A DNA stretch of 64,000 nucleotides from an uncultured Rhodospirillales bacterium (GCA_937926175.1 CALANV010000018.1:133524-197523), one strand, 5' to 3'. Counted from the stretch's first letter, positions 50,893 to 60,046 are shown. Notes: generated by a model not told the origin, from the sequence alone. Numbers and translations are program-made.

Positions 50893-52211
50893 CCGACCCG
50901 CAGCTCGGCCTGCTGATGCTGGCCCTCTTCGTCGTCTGCATTCTGCTGGGATTCCCGATTGCCTTCACGCTCATGGCCCTGGGCATCTTCTTCGGATACC
51001 TCGGCATGGGCGATCTCGTCTTCAATCTGCTCGTTCAACGGACCTATGCCGTCATGGCGAGTGAGGTCCTGATCTCGGTGCCGCTGTTCGTTTTCATGGG
51101 TTACGTCATCGAGCGCGCGAACATCCTGGACCGCCTGTTCCGCGCGCTGCAGCTGGCATCCGGCGCGATACCCGGAGCGCTTGCCGTGGCGACTCTCGCG
51201 ACGTGTGCCCTGTTTGCGACCGCGACCGGCATCGTCGGCGCCGTGGTGACGCTGATGGGCCTTCTCGCGTTTCCGGCGATGCTGCGTGCGGGCTATGACG
51301 TGAGGCTTTCGTCCGGCGTCATCTGTGCCGGCGGATGTCTCGGCATCCTCATCCCGCCGTCGGTGATGCTCATCCTGTACGGCGCGACGGCCGGCAGTTC
51401 GGTCGTCAAGCTCTATGCGGCCGCCTTCTTCCCCGGTCTTCTGCTCGCCGGCCTCTACATTCTCTACGCGATGGGGGTCGCGATCATCGACCCGTCGAAA
51501 GCGCCGAAATTGCCGCCCGAGGAGCGAAACGTCCCCTTCACGACCATCATCTACGCGCTGGTGACGTCGTTCCTGCCGCTCGCCGCGCTCATTCTGGCCG
51601 TGCTCGGCGCGATCATGTTCGGACTTGCCACGCCGTCGGAGGCAGCCTCGATGGGCGCGCTCGGCGCGCTCGTGCTCGCCGCCGGCTATCGTGCGCTGAC
51701 CTTCGAGCGGCTGAAAGAGTCGGTCTATCTGACCGCCCGTACGTCGGCGATGGTGTGCTGGCTGTTCGTCGGCTCGTACCTGTTCTCGGCCGTGTTCGGT
51801 TACCTCGGCGGACAGCAGGTGGTCGAGGAATTCATCCTGGGTCTGAATCTGGGTTCATTCGGCTTCATGATCCTGGCCCAGGTGATCATTTTCCTGCTCG
51901 GCTGGCCGCTCGAGTGGACCGAGATCATCGTGATTTTTCTGCCGATCTTTCTGCCGTTGCTCGACGAGTTCGGCATCGATCCGCTGTTCTTCGGCGTGCT
52001 GGTCGCGTTGAACCTGCAGACCTCGTTCCTGTCGCCTCCGGTGGCGATGGCGCCTTTCTATCTGAAGGGCGTGGCACCGCCCCATATCAAGATCAATGAC
52101 ATCTTCGCGGGCGTGATGCCGTTCATCGGCATCGTCATTCTCTGCATGGTGCTGCTGTACATATTCCCTGAAATCGCACTGTGGCTGCCAAGGCGGCTGT
52201 ATGGAGCCTGA
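50889..52211 (+). CDS. dctM: TRAP transporter large permease (DctM family)
   Basis: Large membrane subunit, 440 aa, of the second TRAP transporter. It has 11-12 helices; the segments FVFMGYVIERANILDRLFRALQ, AVATLATCALFATATGIVGAVVTLMG, with GIVGA replacing the more usual GISGS, and AGGCLGILIPPSVMLILYGA, containing the IPPS loop, are typical. ATPSEAASMGALGALVLAAGYRAL is the FxxPTEAAA-like element. NLQTSFLSPPVAMAPFYLKGVAP belongs to the last conserved block. The ATG overlaps dctQ by 4 bases. A hairpin follows at 52221-52246, then the amidase gene. The substrate is likely a small acid or an amide. Confidence 0.91.
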   Translation: MTDPQLGLLMLALFVVCILLGFPIAFTLMALGIFFGYLGMGDLVFNLLVQRTYAVMASEVLISVPLFVFMGYVIERANILDRLFRALQLASGAIPGALAVATLATCALFATATGIVGAVVTLMGLLAFPAMLRAGYDVRLSSGVICAGGCLGILIPPSVMLILYGATAGSSVVKLYAAAFFPGLLLAGLYILYAMGVAIIDPSKAPKLPPEERNVPFTTIIYALVTSFLPLAALILAVLGAIMFGLATPSEAASMGALGALVLAAGYRALTFERLKESVYLTARTSAMVCWLFVGSYLFSAVFGYLGGQQVVEEFILGLNLGSFGFMILAQVIIFLLGWPLEWTEIIVIFLPIFLPLLDEFGIDPLFFGVLVALNLQTSFLSPPVAMAPFYLKGVAPPHIKINDIFAGVMPFIGIVILCMVLLYIFPEIALWLPRRLYGA

Positions 52212-52220
52212 GACGAACCT

Positions 52221-52246
52221 GACGCCGGCCCATGAGGGCCGGCGTC
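52221..52246 (+). terminator. GC hairpin between dctM and amidase gene
   Basis: Perfect 11-bp stem GACGCCGGCCC/GGGCCGGCGTC with loop ATGA, 9 bases after the dctM stop and 22 bases before the amidase ATG. It may end the TRAP transcript or only lower amidase expression. Confidence 0.65.
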
Positions 52247-52268
52247 GCCGCCGCACCGGACGGTGGAC

Positions 52269-53621
52269 ATGACGAGGCAAGGCCTGGAACTGACCGAGAT
52301 GGGCGGGGCGGCCGCAGCCGCCGCGATCCGCGAAGGCCTGATCACGTCCGAAGAACTGGTCGCGGCGTGTCTGGCGCGGATCGATGCCCTCGAACCGCGC
52401 ATTCAGGCCTGGGCTTTCATCGACAGCGACCTTGCCCTTGCGCAGGCCCGAGCGGCGGATCAGCGGCGACGGGAGGGCGAACCGATCGGCCCGCTTCACG
52501 GCGTTCCGGTCGGCATCAAGGACATCTTCGATACCGCCGACATGCCGACGGAGAACGGCACCGTCCTTCACGCCGGGCGGCAGCCGGAGGCCGATGCGGC
52601 GGCCGTCGCACAGCTCCGCGCCGCCGGCGCCGTCATCCTGGGCAAGACCGTCACGACCGAACTCGCCGTCTACGCGCCCGGGAAAACCCGCAATCCGCTG
52701 GATCCCGATCGCACGCCGGGCGGATCTTCCAGCGGCTCGGCCGCGGCAGTGGCGGCCGGCATGGTGCCGCTCGCCATCGGCTCGCAGACGAACGGGTCGG
52801 TCATTCGACCGGCCGCCTATTGCGGCGTGTGGGGCTACAAGCCGACCCACGGTCTGATCTCGCGGCGCGGCGTGCTGCATCAATCGTACCTGCTCGATCA
52901 CGTCGGCGTATTCGGGCGCAGCGCCGAGGACGTCGCACTGCTCGCGGAAGCGATGATGGGCTACGATCCGGACGATCGCGACATGCGCCCGCGTGCCCGG
53001 CCGGCGCTGTCGCGCACGACGGCCGAAGAGCCGCCGGTTCCGCCGCGCATTGCGTTCGTCAGGACGCCGGTCTGGGATCAGCTCGACGCGAGTGCGGCGG
53101 CGGCGATCACCCGGTTCGCCCGCTCACTGGGCGAACACGTGCACGACGTCGATCTGCCGCCTGTGTTTGACCGCGCCGTCGATGCGCACCGCGTCATCCA
53201 CGAATCCGATCTCGCCGTAAGCTTCGCACCGGAATACGAGCGCGGTCGCGAGAAGCTCAGCGCGCGCCTTCGCGAGATGATCGAAAACGGACAGCGGCAC
53301 TCGGCGGTGGACTATATTCGCGCAACCGAGTGCGCCATGACCCTCAGCAAGGCGCTCGCCGAGATCTTCGTGCACTACGATGCAATCCTGACGCCGGCAA
53401 CGACGGGCGAGGCCCCGATCGGGCTGCAGAGCACGGGCAGCCCCACCTTCTGCACGATCTGGACGTTGCTCGGCGTTCCGACGGTGACGGCGCCATTGCT
53501 GCGCGGGCCGGCCGGCATGCCGCTCGGCGTTCAGCTCGTCGGCGCCCGAGGCGACGATGCGCGGCTGCTACGCCTCGCCCGCTGGCTTGCGCACAAGGCC
53601 GGTCCTGCGGCCGCTCACTAA
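52269..53621 (+). CDS. amidase signature family hydrolase
   Basis: Amidase signature enzyme, 450 aa, hydrolysing an amide to an acid and ammonia or an amine in the cytoplasm. The Ser-cisSer-Lys triad is visible: K84 in VGIKDIFDTAD, Ser153 in GGSSSGSAAAVAAG (residues 151-164), and the nucleophile S177 in GSQTNGSVIRPAAYCGV. The C-terminal ILTPATTGEAPIGL and LGVPTVTAPLLRGPAGMPLGVQLVG are family-typical. ATG 52269 is used; an in-frame GTG lies at 52263. It follows the second TRAP transporter by 57 bases, so its product or substrate may be the transported compound. Its stop overlaps the convergent HemY-like gene by 4 bases. GatA function is unlikely because no gatB/gatC is near. Confidence 0.9.
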   Translation: MTRQGLELTEMGGAAAAAAIREGLITSEELVAACLARIDALEPRIQAWAFIDSDLALAQARAADQRRREGEPIGPLHGVPVGIKDIFDTADMPTENGTVLHAGRQPEADAAAVAQLRAAGAVILGKTVTTELAVYAPGKTRNPLDPDRTPGGSSSGSAAAVAAGMVPLAIGSQTNGSVIRPAAYCGVWGYKPTHGLISRRGVLHQSYLLDHVGVFGRSAEDVALLAEAMMGYDPDDRDMRPRARPALSRTTAEEPPVPPRIAFVRTPVWDQLDASAAAAITRFARSLGEHVHDVDLPPVFDRAVDAHRVIHESDLAVSFAPEYERGREKLSARLREMIENGQRHSAVDYIRATECAMTLSKALAEIFVHYDAILTPATTGEAPIGLQSTGSPTFCTIWTLLGVPTVTAPLLRGPAGMPLGVQLVGARGDDARLLRLARWLAHKAGPAAAH

Positions 53622-55039
53622 GCGTTCACATCGCGGCTGTCGGTCGTATCCGCCGAACCGGCAGCGGTCGGAGACGTGGCCGGAAGTGCGTCCGTTTCCG
53701 TTTTGTCGCCTCGCCCCGCAGACTCGACCAGCTTCGGCATGACCCGTGCCGGTTGACGCCAAGCAAGACGGTTGAAGCTGTGGCAGCGGGCACAGCGTGC
53801 CTGCCACTGCTCGTATACGGCGCCGCAGGCGTCGCAAACCCAGGCCGGCTCGGGCGGTGCTTCGGCCGCGCGGGCAAGCCAGCGTCGCACGGCCGCCTGG
53901 TCGCCCGATTCATCGTCCTCCAGCTGGGCCATCAGCCGGCATATGCCGGAATCTGGCTGGCCGTTCGCTGCATCGAGCGCCGCGGTCAGATGGCGCCGCG
54001 CCTCTCCCCACAGCCTCGCTTCGAGATTGGCCTGCGCCAGCGCCAGCATGCTCTCGCGATGCAGCGGTGCGAGGCGGGCGAGACGCTCGACCTGTTTCAC
54101 CCATTGCAGCGGCTCGGCGACCGGGCGCGCCTGACGATAGGCGGCCAAAAGATCCGGATGCGGCGTGCGGGCCCATTGCTCCTCGATGACCCGCTCGGCC
54201 GCGCGCGTCTTGCCGGTATCGATCGAACATCTGACCAGCCAGAGTGCCGCTGCCGGATGATCCGGATCGGCCCGGTAGGCCTGCTGAGCCAGCCGCAGCG
54301 CGTCCCGTCCATCCCCGGCGGCGGCGGCAGCGCGTGACAGCTCGATGAGGACGGCCGCCTCGTGGCGGCGCGCCTCGGCGGCAGGCAAAGCACCGGCCCG
54401 TTGTGCGAGGGCGAGCGTTTCGGCGGCGGCCCGCCACTCGCCGACGCGCGCCTCGAGCTCGAACAGCGTGCGCAACACCCACGGTGTCTTGGGCCGGAGC
54501 CGGCGGGCACGGCGCGCCAGTTCGATCGCGCGCGCATCGTCACCCGACCGCATGGCCTGGATCAGCAGCCCGCGCAGGCCGAGAAACTCCGTCTCGGGCC
54601 GCTCGAGCATCTGTGTGAAGTACCGGCTGGCGGCCTCCTCGTCGCCGTTGAGCTGTGCTGCCTGTGCCGACAGCAGCATCGTCAGGGGCGGTTCGTTGAG
54701 AAGAACGTCGGCACGGCGTGCCTGGCGCCGCGCCTCGTCCGGATCGCCGGCCGCGACCGCGACCATGCCCTGCGTCAGCGCGACATAGCCCTTGCGCCGG
54801 CGGCGCTCCCGACGCCAACGGCCGAAGGCGCGCGGCGCCCCGACAATGCCGCGCCAGAACCGATAGAGAAACGCCGCCGCCGCGGCGATCAGTGCCACGA
54901 CGGCGAGCAGGACCGGCACGGAGGTGTCAACGCGCCATTCCTGCCAGACGATCGCGACGGTGCCCGGCCGATCGGCAAACCACGAGACGGTGAGCATCAC
55001 CGTCGCAAGAAGGATGAGCAGACCGATCGCACGAATCAC
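53618..55039 (-). CDS. HemY-like TPR membrane protein with C-terminal zinc ribbon
   Basis: A 473-aa inner-membrane protein of the alphaproteobacterial HemY family (not the protoporphyrinogen oxidase of Gram-positives). Two hydrophobic helices (IRAIGLLILLATVMLTVSWFA and VPVLLAVVALIAAAAAFLYRF) at the N terminus are followed by a long alpha-helical TPR-like region from about residue 90 to 390 (repeated A/L/R/E-rich helix pairs). Near residues 412-431 a zinc-ribbon-like unit, CDACGAVYEQWQARCARCH, holds two CxxC pairs; such ribbons are common in the alpha-type HemY. An acidic disordered tail follows. The GTG start at 55039 overlaps the hemD/hemX stop (GTGA). It is thought to support haem biosynthesis or tetrapyrrole trafficking; the molecular role is not settled. 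Confidence 0.85.
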   Translation of the reverse strand: MIRAIGLLILLATVMLTVSWFADRPGTVAIVWQEWRVDTSVPVLLAVVALIAAAAAFLYRFWRGIVGAPRAFGRWRRERRRRKGYVALTQGMVAVAAGDPDEARRQARRADVLLNEPPLTMLLSAQAAQLNGDEEAASRYFTQMLERPETEFLGLRGLLIQAMRSGDDARAIELARRARRLRPKTPWVLRTLFELEARVGEWRAAAETLALAQRAGALPAAEARRHEAAVLIELSRAAAAAGDGRDALRLAQQAYRADPDHPAAALWLVRCSIDTGKTRAAERVIEEQWARTPHPDLLAAYRQARPVAEPLQWVKQVERLARLAPLHRESMLALAQANLEARLWGEARRHLTAALDAANGQPDSGICRLMAQLEDDESGDQAAVRRWLARAAEAPPEPAWVCDACGAVYEQWQARCARCHSFNRLAWRQPARVMPKLVESAGRGDKTETDALPATSPTAAGSADTTDSRDVNA

Positions 55040-56859
55040 GGCGCGTCCGATCCCGTTCGCAGAACGTGCGCGGCGAGCCCGGCCAGCGCGGCTTCGGCCG
55101 CGAGTCGCGTGCGCGCATCGGCGAGCCACGATCCGGCAGCAGCGGCCGGCTCTCCCTGCAGCCGTTCGAGCTCGGCGACGGCGCCAGCGAGATCATCGGC
55201 CGCGAGCCGGCGCTCCGCCCGGGCGACCACCGCCTCGGGCGTGTCGCCGTCGACCTCGCCGATGCGCCGGATCGTGACGAGCGACGTCAGCCTGTCGAGC
55301 AGCTGCCGCCACCAGCTGTCGTCGCCGCCCGTGCGGGCCGCCCGTATGACATCCTTGGCGACCGCCTCGAAGCGGGCGCGCAGAATCGTCCGGCCCGGCA
55401 CGCCGGCAGCCGCCCCCGGCTCCAGGTATGCGATCGCCGGCGTCAGACCGGCATCGTCGCCGGCGATCGCGCGCAACGTCGCGAGTTCGGCCGCGTAGGG
55501 TCTTCCACGCTCGATCGCCTCGCGAAGCTGTCCAAGAGCCAGAGAGAGGCTTTCGTTGCGTCGAAGCTCGGCACGCTCGTTGATGCTGGCGTTGAGGGCC
55601 GCGAATTCCTCCTGAAGGCGGGCAAGCTCCTGCGCGAGCCGACGGTTCTCCGCCGTCATCGACGCAAGCCGGGCAGGATCCGCCTGAACCTGAGGCGCCT
55701 CTTCGAGCTGCCGGAGCCGTTCGGTCAATCCTTCCACCGTGCGCACGACTTCGGCGATGCGTGTCTCAATCGTTGACGCACGTTCGGCCAGCACTTCCAG
55801 CCGCCGGTCGACATCGCCGCGCCCCTGTTCGAGAGTCGCAAGGCGCTGGGACAGATCACGCTCGAGGGCTGCCATGCGCGTGCTCGCGTCCCGTTCGATC
55901 GTCGCGAGCCGTTGTTCCTGCTGTGCGAGGCGCTCCGCAGCCGGGTCGGATGCCGGATTGAGATCCCGCCAGGCGGTCCAGGCGAGTGCTGCGATGGCGA
56001 GCAGCAAGGCAAGGCCGGACACCACCCGCCAGCCGCTGCCCTGCCGGCCGGCAGTCGCGGCCGGCACGTTCGCGGACGGCCCTGATGCCGCCTGCGCCGG
56101 TTCCGGCGTCTTCCCGTTCCCCTCCTGAGTGGCTGCGTCGGCCATCGCTCCTTCACGTCGTTGAATGGCTTCGATCAGCGCCGCTTCGTTCGGACGTGCT
56201 GCCGCCTCCCGCGCGAGCCACGGCAGCTCCGCCGCAGCGGCGACCACGGCTGGGCTCAGCCCGAGCATGACGATCCTAGCGCAGGCCGCCCGGAGATCCG
56301 CCGCCGCGGCCAAGCTAGCAAAGGTTTTCGCGGTGCGGGGGGAGAAAAAAACGACCATGTCGACGCGGCCGGCGCGCAGTGCGGCGACCGTGTCATCGGA
56401 CAGGGCGGTGACCGGCTCGGCCCGGTAGAGTACGGCCCGCCGCACCTCGAACCCGTCGGCCTTAAGCATCCCGGGCAGGTCGCCGGCGGTGACGCTGCCT
56501 GCCGCATGCAGCACGGGTCCGTCGCCGGGCTTCAGGCGCTCGCGGACCAGCCGCGCCAGATCCCCGACATCGCCGTCCGCGCTCTCGACCTGCGTAAAAC
56601 CGAATTCGCGGGCCGCAGCCGCCGTCGCGTCGCCGACGGCGAACACGCGCAGATCGCGCCGGGCCGAGCGCAAGGCAAAGGCACGTGCACCGTTGGCGCT
56701 GGTAAAGAGCACGGCCTGGACGCCGTCGAGATCGAGCGGACTGCCGAGATCGGGTTCGATCGTGAGCAGCGGCTCGATCAGTACCTCATGACCGAGCGCC
56801 TCGAGTTTTCGCGCCAGCCGCTCGGAATCCTCGCGCGGGCGTGTCAACAGTATTCGCAT
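55036..56859 (-). CDS. hemD: fused uroporphyrinogen-III synthase (HemD) and HemX-like coiled-coil membrane protein
   Basis: A 607-aa fusion. Residues 1-235 are uroporphyrinogen-III synthase (MRILLTRPREDSERLARKLEALG, then VLFTSANGARAFA, RVFAVGDATAAAAREFGF and DMVVFFSPRTAKTFASL), which closes hydroxymethylbilane to uroporphyrinogen III. A low-complexity linker rich in Ala/Pro/Gly (about 240-275) leads to a single transmembrane helix (VSGLALLLAIAALAWTAW, about 280-297). A long coiled coil (about 305-420, many Glu/Arg heptads) and a HemX/mitofilin-like C-terminal domain (about 430-600) follow. There is no stop between the parts. The ATG lies 1 base after the hemC stop, so hemC-hemD/X-hemY form one operon. 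Separate hemD and hemX genes are the usual state. Confidence 0.87.
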   Translation of the reverse strand: MRILLTRPREDSERLARKLEALGHEVLIEPLLTIEPDLGSPLDLDGVQAVLFTSANGARAFALRSARRDLRVFAVGDATAAAAREFGFTQVESADGDVGDLARLVRERLKPGDGPVLHAAGSVTAGDLPGMLKADGFEVRRAVLYRAEPVTALSDDTVAALRAGRVDMVVFFSPRTAKTFASLAAAADLRAACARIVMLGLSPAVVAAAAELPWLAREAAARPNEAALIEAIQRREGAMADAATQEGNGKTPEPAQAASGPSANVPAATAGRQGSGWRVVSGLALLLAIAALAWTAWRDLNPASDPAAERLAQQEQRLATIERDASTRMAALERDLSQRLATLEQGRGDVDRRLEVLAERASTIETRIAEVVRTVEGLTERLRQLEEAPQVQADPARLASMTAENRRLAQELARLQEEFAALNASINERAELRRNESLSLALGQLREAIERGRPYAAELATLRAIAGDDAGLTPAIAYLEPGAAAGVPGRTILRARFEAVAKDVIRAARTGGDDSWWRQLLDRLTSLVTIRRIGEVDGDTPEAVVARAERRLAADDLAGAVAELERLQGEPAAAAGSWLADARTRLAAEAALAGLAAHVLRTGSDAP

Positions 56860-56860
56860 C

Positions 56861-57799
56861 TCAGGCGCCCCCGAAAAAGTTCGGCCCGGCATCGCGCCGC
56901 AACTGTTCGCCGGCGTCGTGACCGAGAGCCACCGCATCGCCGATGCGCCCGTCGCGCGTCGTCCGCAGCACGCGCGATCCATCGGGCGTCGCGACAAGCG
57001 CGTCGAGATGGAGACCGCCGTCCGGTAAAACGACGGCAAGTGCCGCGATCGGCGTGCGGCAGGAGCCGTCCAGCCGTTCCAGAAGGGCGCGTTCGGCCGC
57101 AACGGCAGCACCGGTCTGCTGATCATGCAACGGCGCCAACCGCCGCAGCATCTCGTCGTCATCGGCACGGCATTCGACGCCGATCGCTCCTTGTGCGACC
57201 GCCGGCAGCATTTCCGCGGGTTCGAGCACGGCGACCGCCCGGTCCTGAAGACCGAGACGCTTCAACCCGGCGAGCGCGAGCAGCGTACCGTCGGCCTCGC
57301 CTGCCGCGATCTTTCGCAGCCGGGTTTCGACGTTGCCCCGCAGGTTGACGATCCGCAGATCCGGCCGCAGCGCGAGGAGCTGCGCCTGCCGGCGCAGCGA
57401 CGACGTTCCCATGACGGCGCCCGCCGGCAGATCGCTGATGCGGCGTGCCGCACCGCCGATCAGGACGTCACGCGGATCCTCGCGGGGCAGAAGACAGGGG
57501 ATGACCAGCCCCTCGGGCAGCCGGGTCGGCATGTCCTTCATCGAATGGACCGCGATGTCGACGGTGCCGGCGAACAGAGCCTCCTCGATCTCCTTGGTGA
57601 AGAGCCCTTTGCCGCCCGCCGCCGCGAGCGTTCGGTCCTGAATGCGGTCACCCGTCGTCTTGATCGGGACGAGGGTGATCGCATCCGAATCGCCGAGGTC
57701 GGGCCACGCCGCCTCAAGTCGACGCTTCACTTCTTCAGCTTGCGCAAGCGCGAGCGGCGAGCCGCGCGTGCCGATACGTACACGTCGGGTTGCGGTCAT
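56861..57799 (-). CDS. hemC: hydroxymethylbilane synthase (porphobilinogen deaminase, HemC)
   Basis: Condenses four porphobilinogen molecules to hydroxymethylbilane in the cytoplasm, the first step specific to tetrapyrrole ring formation. It is 312 aa, full length. The N terminus RVRIGTRGSPLALAQAEEV is diagnostic; IKTTGDRIQDRTLA, GLFTKEIEEALFAGTVDIAVHSMKDMPT (substrate-binding Lys and Asp) and GTSSLRRQAQLLALRPDL with the Arg cluster follow. The dipyrromethane cofactor attaches to the cysteine in LDGSCRTPIAAL near residue 250. It is the first gene of the hemC-hemD/X-hemY operon and diverges from tsaD with 129 bp between starts. Start at 57799. Confidence 0.96.
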   Translation of the reverse strand: MTATRRVRIGTRGSPLALAQAEEVKRRLEAAWPDLGDSDAITLVPIKTTGDRIQDRTLAAAGGKGLFTKEIEEALFAGTVDIAVHSMKDMPTRLPEGLVIPCLLPREDPRDVLIGGAARRISDLPAGAVMGTSSLRRQAQLLALRPDLRIVNLRGNVETRLRKIAAGEADGTLLALAGLKRLGLQDRAVAVLEPAEMLPAVAQGAIGVECRADDDEMLRRLAPLHDQQTGAAVAAERALLERLDGSCRTPIAALAVVLPDGGLHLDALVATPDGSRVLRTTRDGRIGDAVALGHDAGEQLRRDAGPNFFGGA

Positions 57800-57928
57800 G
57801 AACCCTGTCTAGCAGGTTAGCCCGCGATCTGCACCGTCCAATGCGGGTTGGCGATACCGCGTCCAGACACGTCCGGTGCCGTCATCCCCGGCATTGCCAG
57901 GGCACGGTGAACCGGGTAAGGCAGGGCA
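57800..57928. promoter_or_regulatory. divergent promoter region between hemC and tsaD
   Basis: A 129-bp gap between the two divergent starts that must carry both promoters. No palindrome, riboswitch-like structure or AT-rich block stands out. AGGCAGGGCA directly precedes the tsaD ATG. Confidence 0.5.
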
Positions 57929-59002
57929 ATGGGCCGCGACATTCAACTCGTACTGGGTATCGAGACGAGCTGCGACGAGACCGCCGCCGCCGTCGTCGAT
58001 TCCAACCGTCGAATTCTTGCGAATCCGGTGCTCAGCCAGATCGCTCTGCACGAACCTTATGGCGGCATCGTGCCGGAGATTGCCGCGCGTGCCCATCTCG
58101 ATCATCTGGATGGGCTGATCAGACGTGCGTTGGACGAGGCGAAGATCGGATTCGGCGATCTCAGCGCCGTCGCGGCTACCGGCGGCCCCGGCCTGATCGG
58201 TGGCGTGATCGTCGGCGTCATGACGGCAAAGGCGATCGCGCTTGCACGTCGCCTGCCCTTCATCGCCGTCAACCATCTCGAGGGACACGCCCTGTCGGGC
58301 CGCCTGTCGGACGGCATCGACTTTCCCTATCTCCTTCTGCTGGTCTCAGGGGGGCATTGCCAGCTGCTCATCGTCGAAGGCGTCGGTCGCTACGTTCGAC
58401 TGGGCACGACCATCGACGACGCGGTTGGCGAAGCGTTCGACAAGACGGCGAAGCTGCTTGGGCTCGGCTATCCGGGAGGACCCGCGATCGAGCGTCTTGC
58501 CCGGTCGGGCGATCCGTCGCGTTTCGCTTTGCCGCGGCCGCTCAAGGGCCGGCCCGGCTGTGATTTCTCTTTTGCCGGCCTGAAGACGGCGATCCGCCAG
58601 CTGGTCGACAGCCTGTCGGTGACCGGATCCATCGATCGCGTCGCGGCCGACATCGCCGCGTCGTTTCAGGACGCCGTCGGCGACGTGCTGATCGACCGGA
58701 CAGCAAACGCGATCGAGATCTTCCGCGCACGCCATCCGACCGGATCCAGCCTCGTCGTCGCCGGCGGCGTCGCGGCAAATGGCACGTTGCGGGCGCGCCT
58801 CAACGCGCTCGCCGAAAAATACGGTCTGGCCCTGATCGCGCCGCCCCCGCAGCTTTGCACCGACAATGCCGCGATGATCGCCTGGGCCGGCATCGAGCGT
58901 TTCCGGCTCGGCCTGACCGATTCGCTCGACTTCGCGCCGCGTCCGCGCTGGCCGCTTGACCCGAAGGCGCCGCGCGCCCCAGGCGCGGGCGTGAAAGCCT
59001 GA
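57929..59002 (+). CDS. tsaD: tRNA N6-adenosine threonylcarbamoyltransferase (TsaD)
   Basis: Transfers the threonylcarbamoyl group from threonylcarbamoyl-AMP to A37 of tRNAs that read ANN codons, together with TsaB and TsaE; essential in most bacteria. It is 357 aa. The actin/HSP70-like fold begins VLGIETSCDETAAAVVD. The metal-binding histidines are in NHLEGHALSGRL. LIGGVIVGVMTAKAIALA, VSGGHCQLLIVEGVG, TTIDDAVGEAFDKTAKLLGLGYPGG and VVAGGVAANGTLRARL are all family-typical. Its stop overlaps the gpsA ATG by one base. The start is ATG 57929, with AGGCAGGGCA as ribosome site. The order tsaD-gpsA is common in alphaproteobacteria. Confidence 0.96.
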   Translation: MGRDIQLVLGIETSCDETAAAVVDSNRRILANPVLSQIALHEPYGGIVPEIAARAHLDHLDGLIRRALDEAKIGFGDLSAVAATGGPGLIGGVIVGVMTAKAIALARRLPFIAVNHLEGHALSGRLSDGIDFPYLLLLVSGGHCQLLIVEGVGRYVRLGTTIDDAVGEAFDKTAKLLGLGYPGGPAIERLARSGDPSRFALPRPLKGRPGCDFSFAGLKTAIRQLVDSLSVTGSIDRVAADIAASFQDAVGDVLIDRTANAIEIFRARHPTGSSLVVAGGVAANGTLRARLNALAEKYGLALIAPPPQLCTDNAAMIAWAGIERFRLGLTDSLDFAPRPRWPLDPKAPRAPGAGVKA

Positions 59003-60015
59003 TGGCATCGATGACGGAGACACCGTTTCAGCGCATCGCCGTGGTCGGCGCCGGCGCATGGGGCACGGCGCTTGCGATCGTCGCCGGACGCGCCGGGCGC
59101 GACGTCGTCGTCGTCGCACGAAAACCGGATGTTGCGATGGCGATCAACGAGCGGCACGAGAATCCGGCCTTTCTTCCCGGCGTGAGGCTCGATGCGGCGA
59201 TTACCGCAAGTACGGACGCCGCGGCGGTCGCCGACGCCGACGTCGTGCTGTTGGCGGCGCCCGCGCAGCACGTGCGCATGGTTGCGGGGCAGCTCGCGGC
59301 CCATGTCCGCGACGGCACGCCGGTCGTCATCTGCGCCAAGGGCATCGAACGCGGCAGCGGCAAGTTGATGAGCGATGTCGTTGCCGAGGCCCTACCAGGC
59401 GCGCGGCTTGCGATCCTTTCCGGCCCCACCTTCGCCGGCGAGGTCGCGCGCGGGCTTCCGACCGCCGTGACGCTCGCCGCTGTTGATCGCGGCCTCGGTG
59501 CGAGACTGCTCACGACGCTCGGCAGTGCCGGCTTTCGCCCCTATCTGAGCGACGACATCACCGGCGTGCAAATCGGCGGCGCCGTCAAGAACGTGATCGC
59601 CATCGCCTGCGGCATCGTCACCGGCCGGGGCCTGGGCGACAATGCGCGCGCCGCGCTGATGGCACGCGGACTTGCCGAAATGATGCGCCTCGGCACGGCA
59701 CTGGGCGGCCGGCGCGACACGTTGATGGGACTGTCAGGTCTGGGCGACCTGTCGTTGACATGCAACGGGCCGCAGTCGCGGAACATGAGCCTGGGAATGG
59801 CGCTCGGCCGCGGGTTGAGCCTCGACGAGGCGCTGGCCGGTCGGCGCGCCGTCGTCGAAGGCGTCGACAGTGCCGAAGCCGTCAACACGCTTGCCGCGCG
59901 CGTCGGCGTCGAAATGCCGATTGTCAGCGCGGTTCATGCCATCCTCCATGAAGATGCCGATATCGATACGGCGATCGCGAGCCTGCTCGCGCGGCCGTTC
60001 AAGAACGAAGACTGA
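59002..60015 (+). CDS. gpsA: glycerol-3-phosphate dehydrogenase [NAD(P)+] (GpsA)
   Basis: Reduces dihydroxyacetone phosphate to sn-glycerol 3-phosphate for phospholipid synthesis; cytoplasmic, 337 aa. The Rossmann motif is AVVGAGAWGTALAIVAGRAG. Further marks are RKPDVAMAINERHENPAFLPGVRL, GIERGSGKLMSDV, LSGPTFAGEVARGLPTAV, the catalytic lysine region GGAVKNVIAIACGIVTGRGLGDNARAALM and GLSGLGDLSLTCNGPQSRN. All the family's binding elements are visible. The ATG overlaps the tsaD stop (TGATG); a second ATG at 59011 is a possible alternative. The EVE-domain gene follows after 31 bases. In other alphaproteobacteria a YciI-family gene often sits between these; none is present here. Confidence 0.96.
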   Translation: MASMTETPFQRIAVVGAGAWGTALAIVAGRAGRDVVVVARKPDVAMAINERHENPAFLPGVRLDAAITASTDAAAVADADVVLLAAPAQHVRMVAGQLAAHVRDGTPVVICAKGIERGSGKLMSDVVAEALPGARLAILSGPTFAGEVARGLPTAVTLAAVDRGLGARLLTTLGSAGFRPYLSDDITGVQIGGAVKNVIAIACGIVTGRGLGDNARAALMARGLAEMMRLGTALGGRRDTLMGLSGLGDLSLTCNGPQSRNMSLGMALGRGLSLDEALAGRRAVVEGVDSAEAVNTLAARVGVEMPIVSAVHAILHEDADIDTAIASLLARPFKNED

Positions 60016-60046
60016 CGTTTGTTTCCCGGACCGGATGGAGGCTGCC

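Noticed and set aside
55036..57168. A single 710-aa protein starting at 57168
   Set aside because: The first 103 residues lie inside hemC in another frame with no homology; the real start is ATG 56859 beginning the HemD domain.
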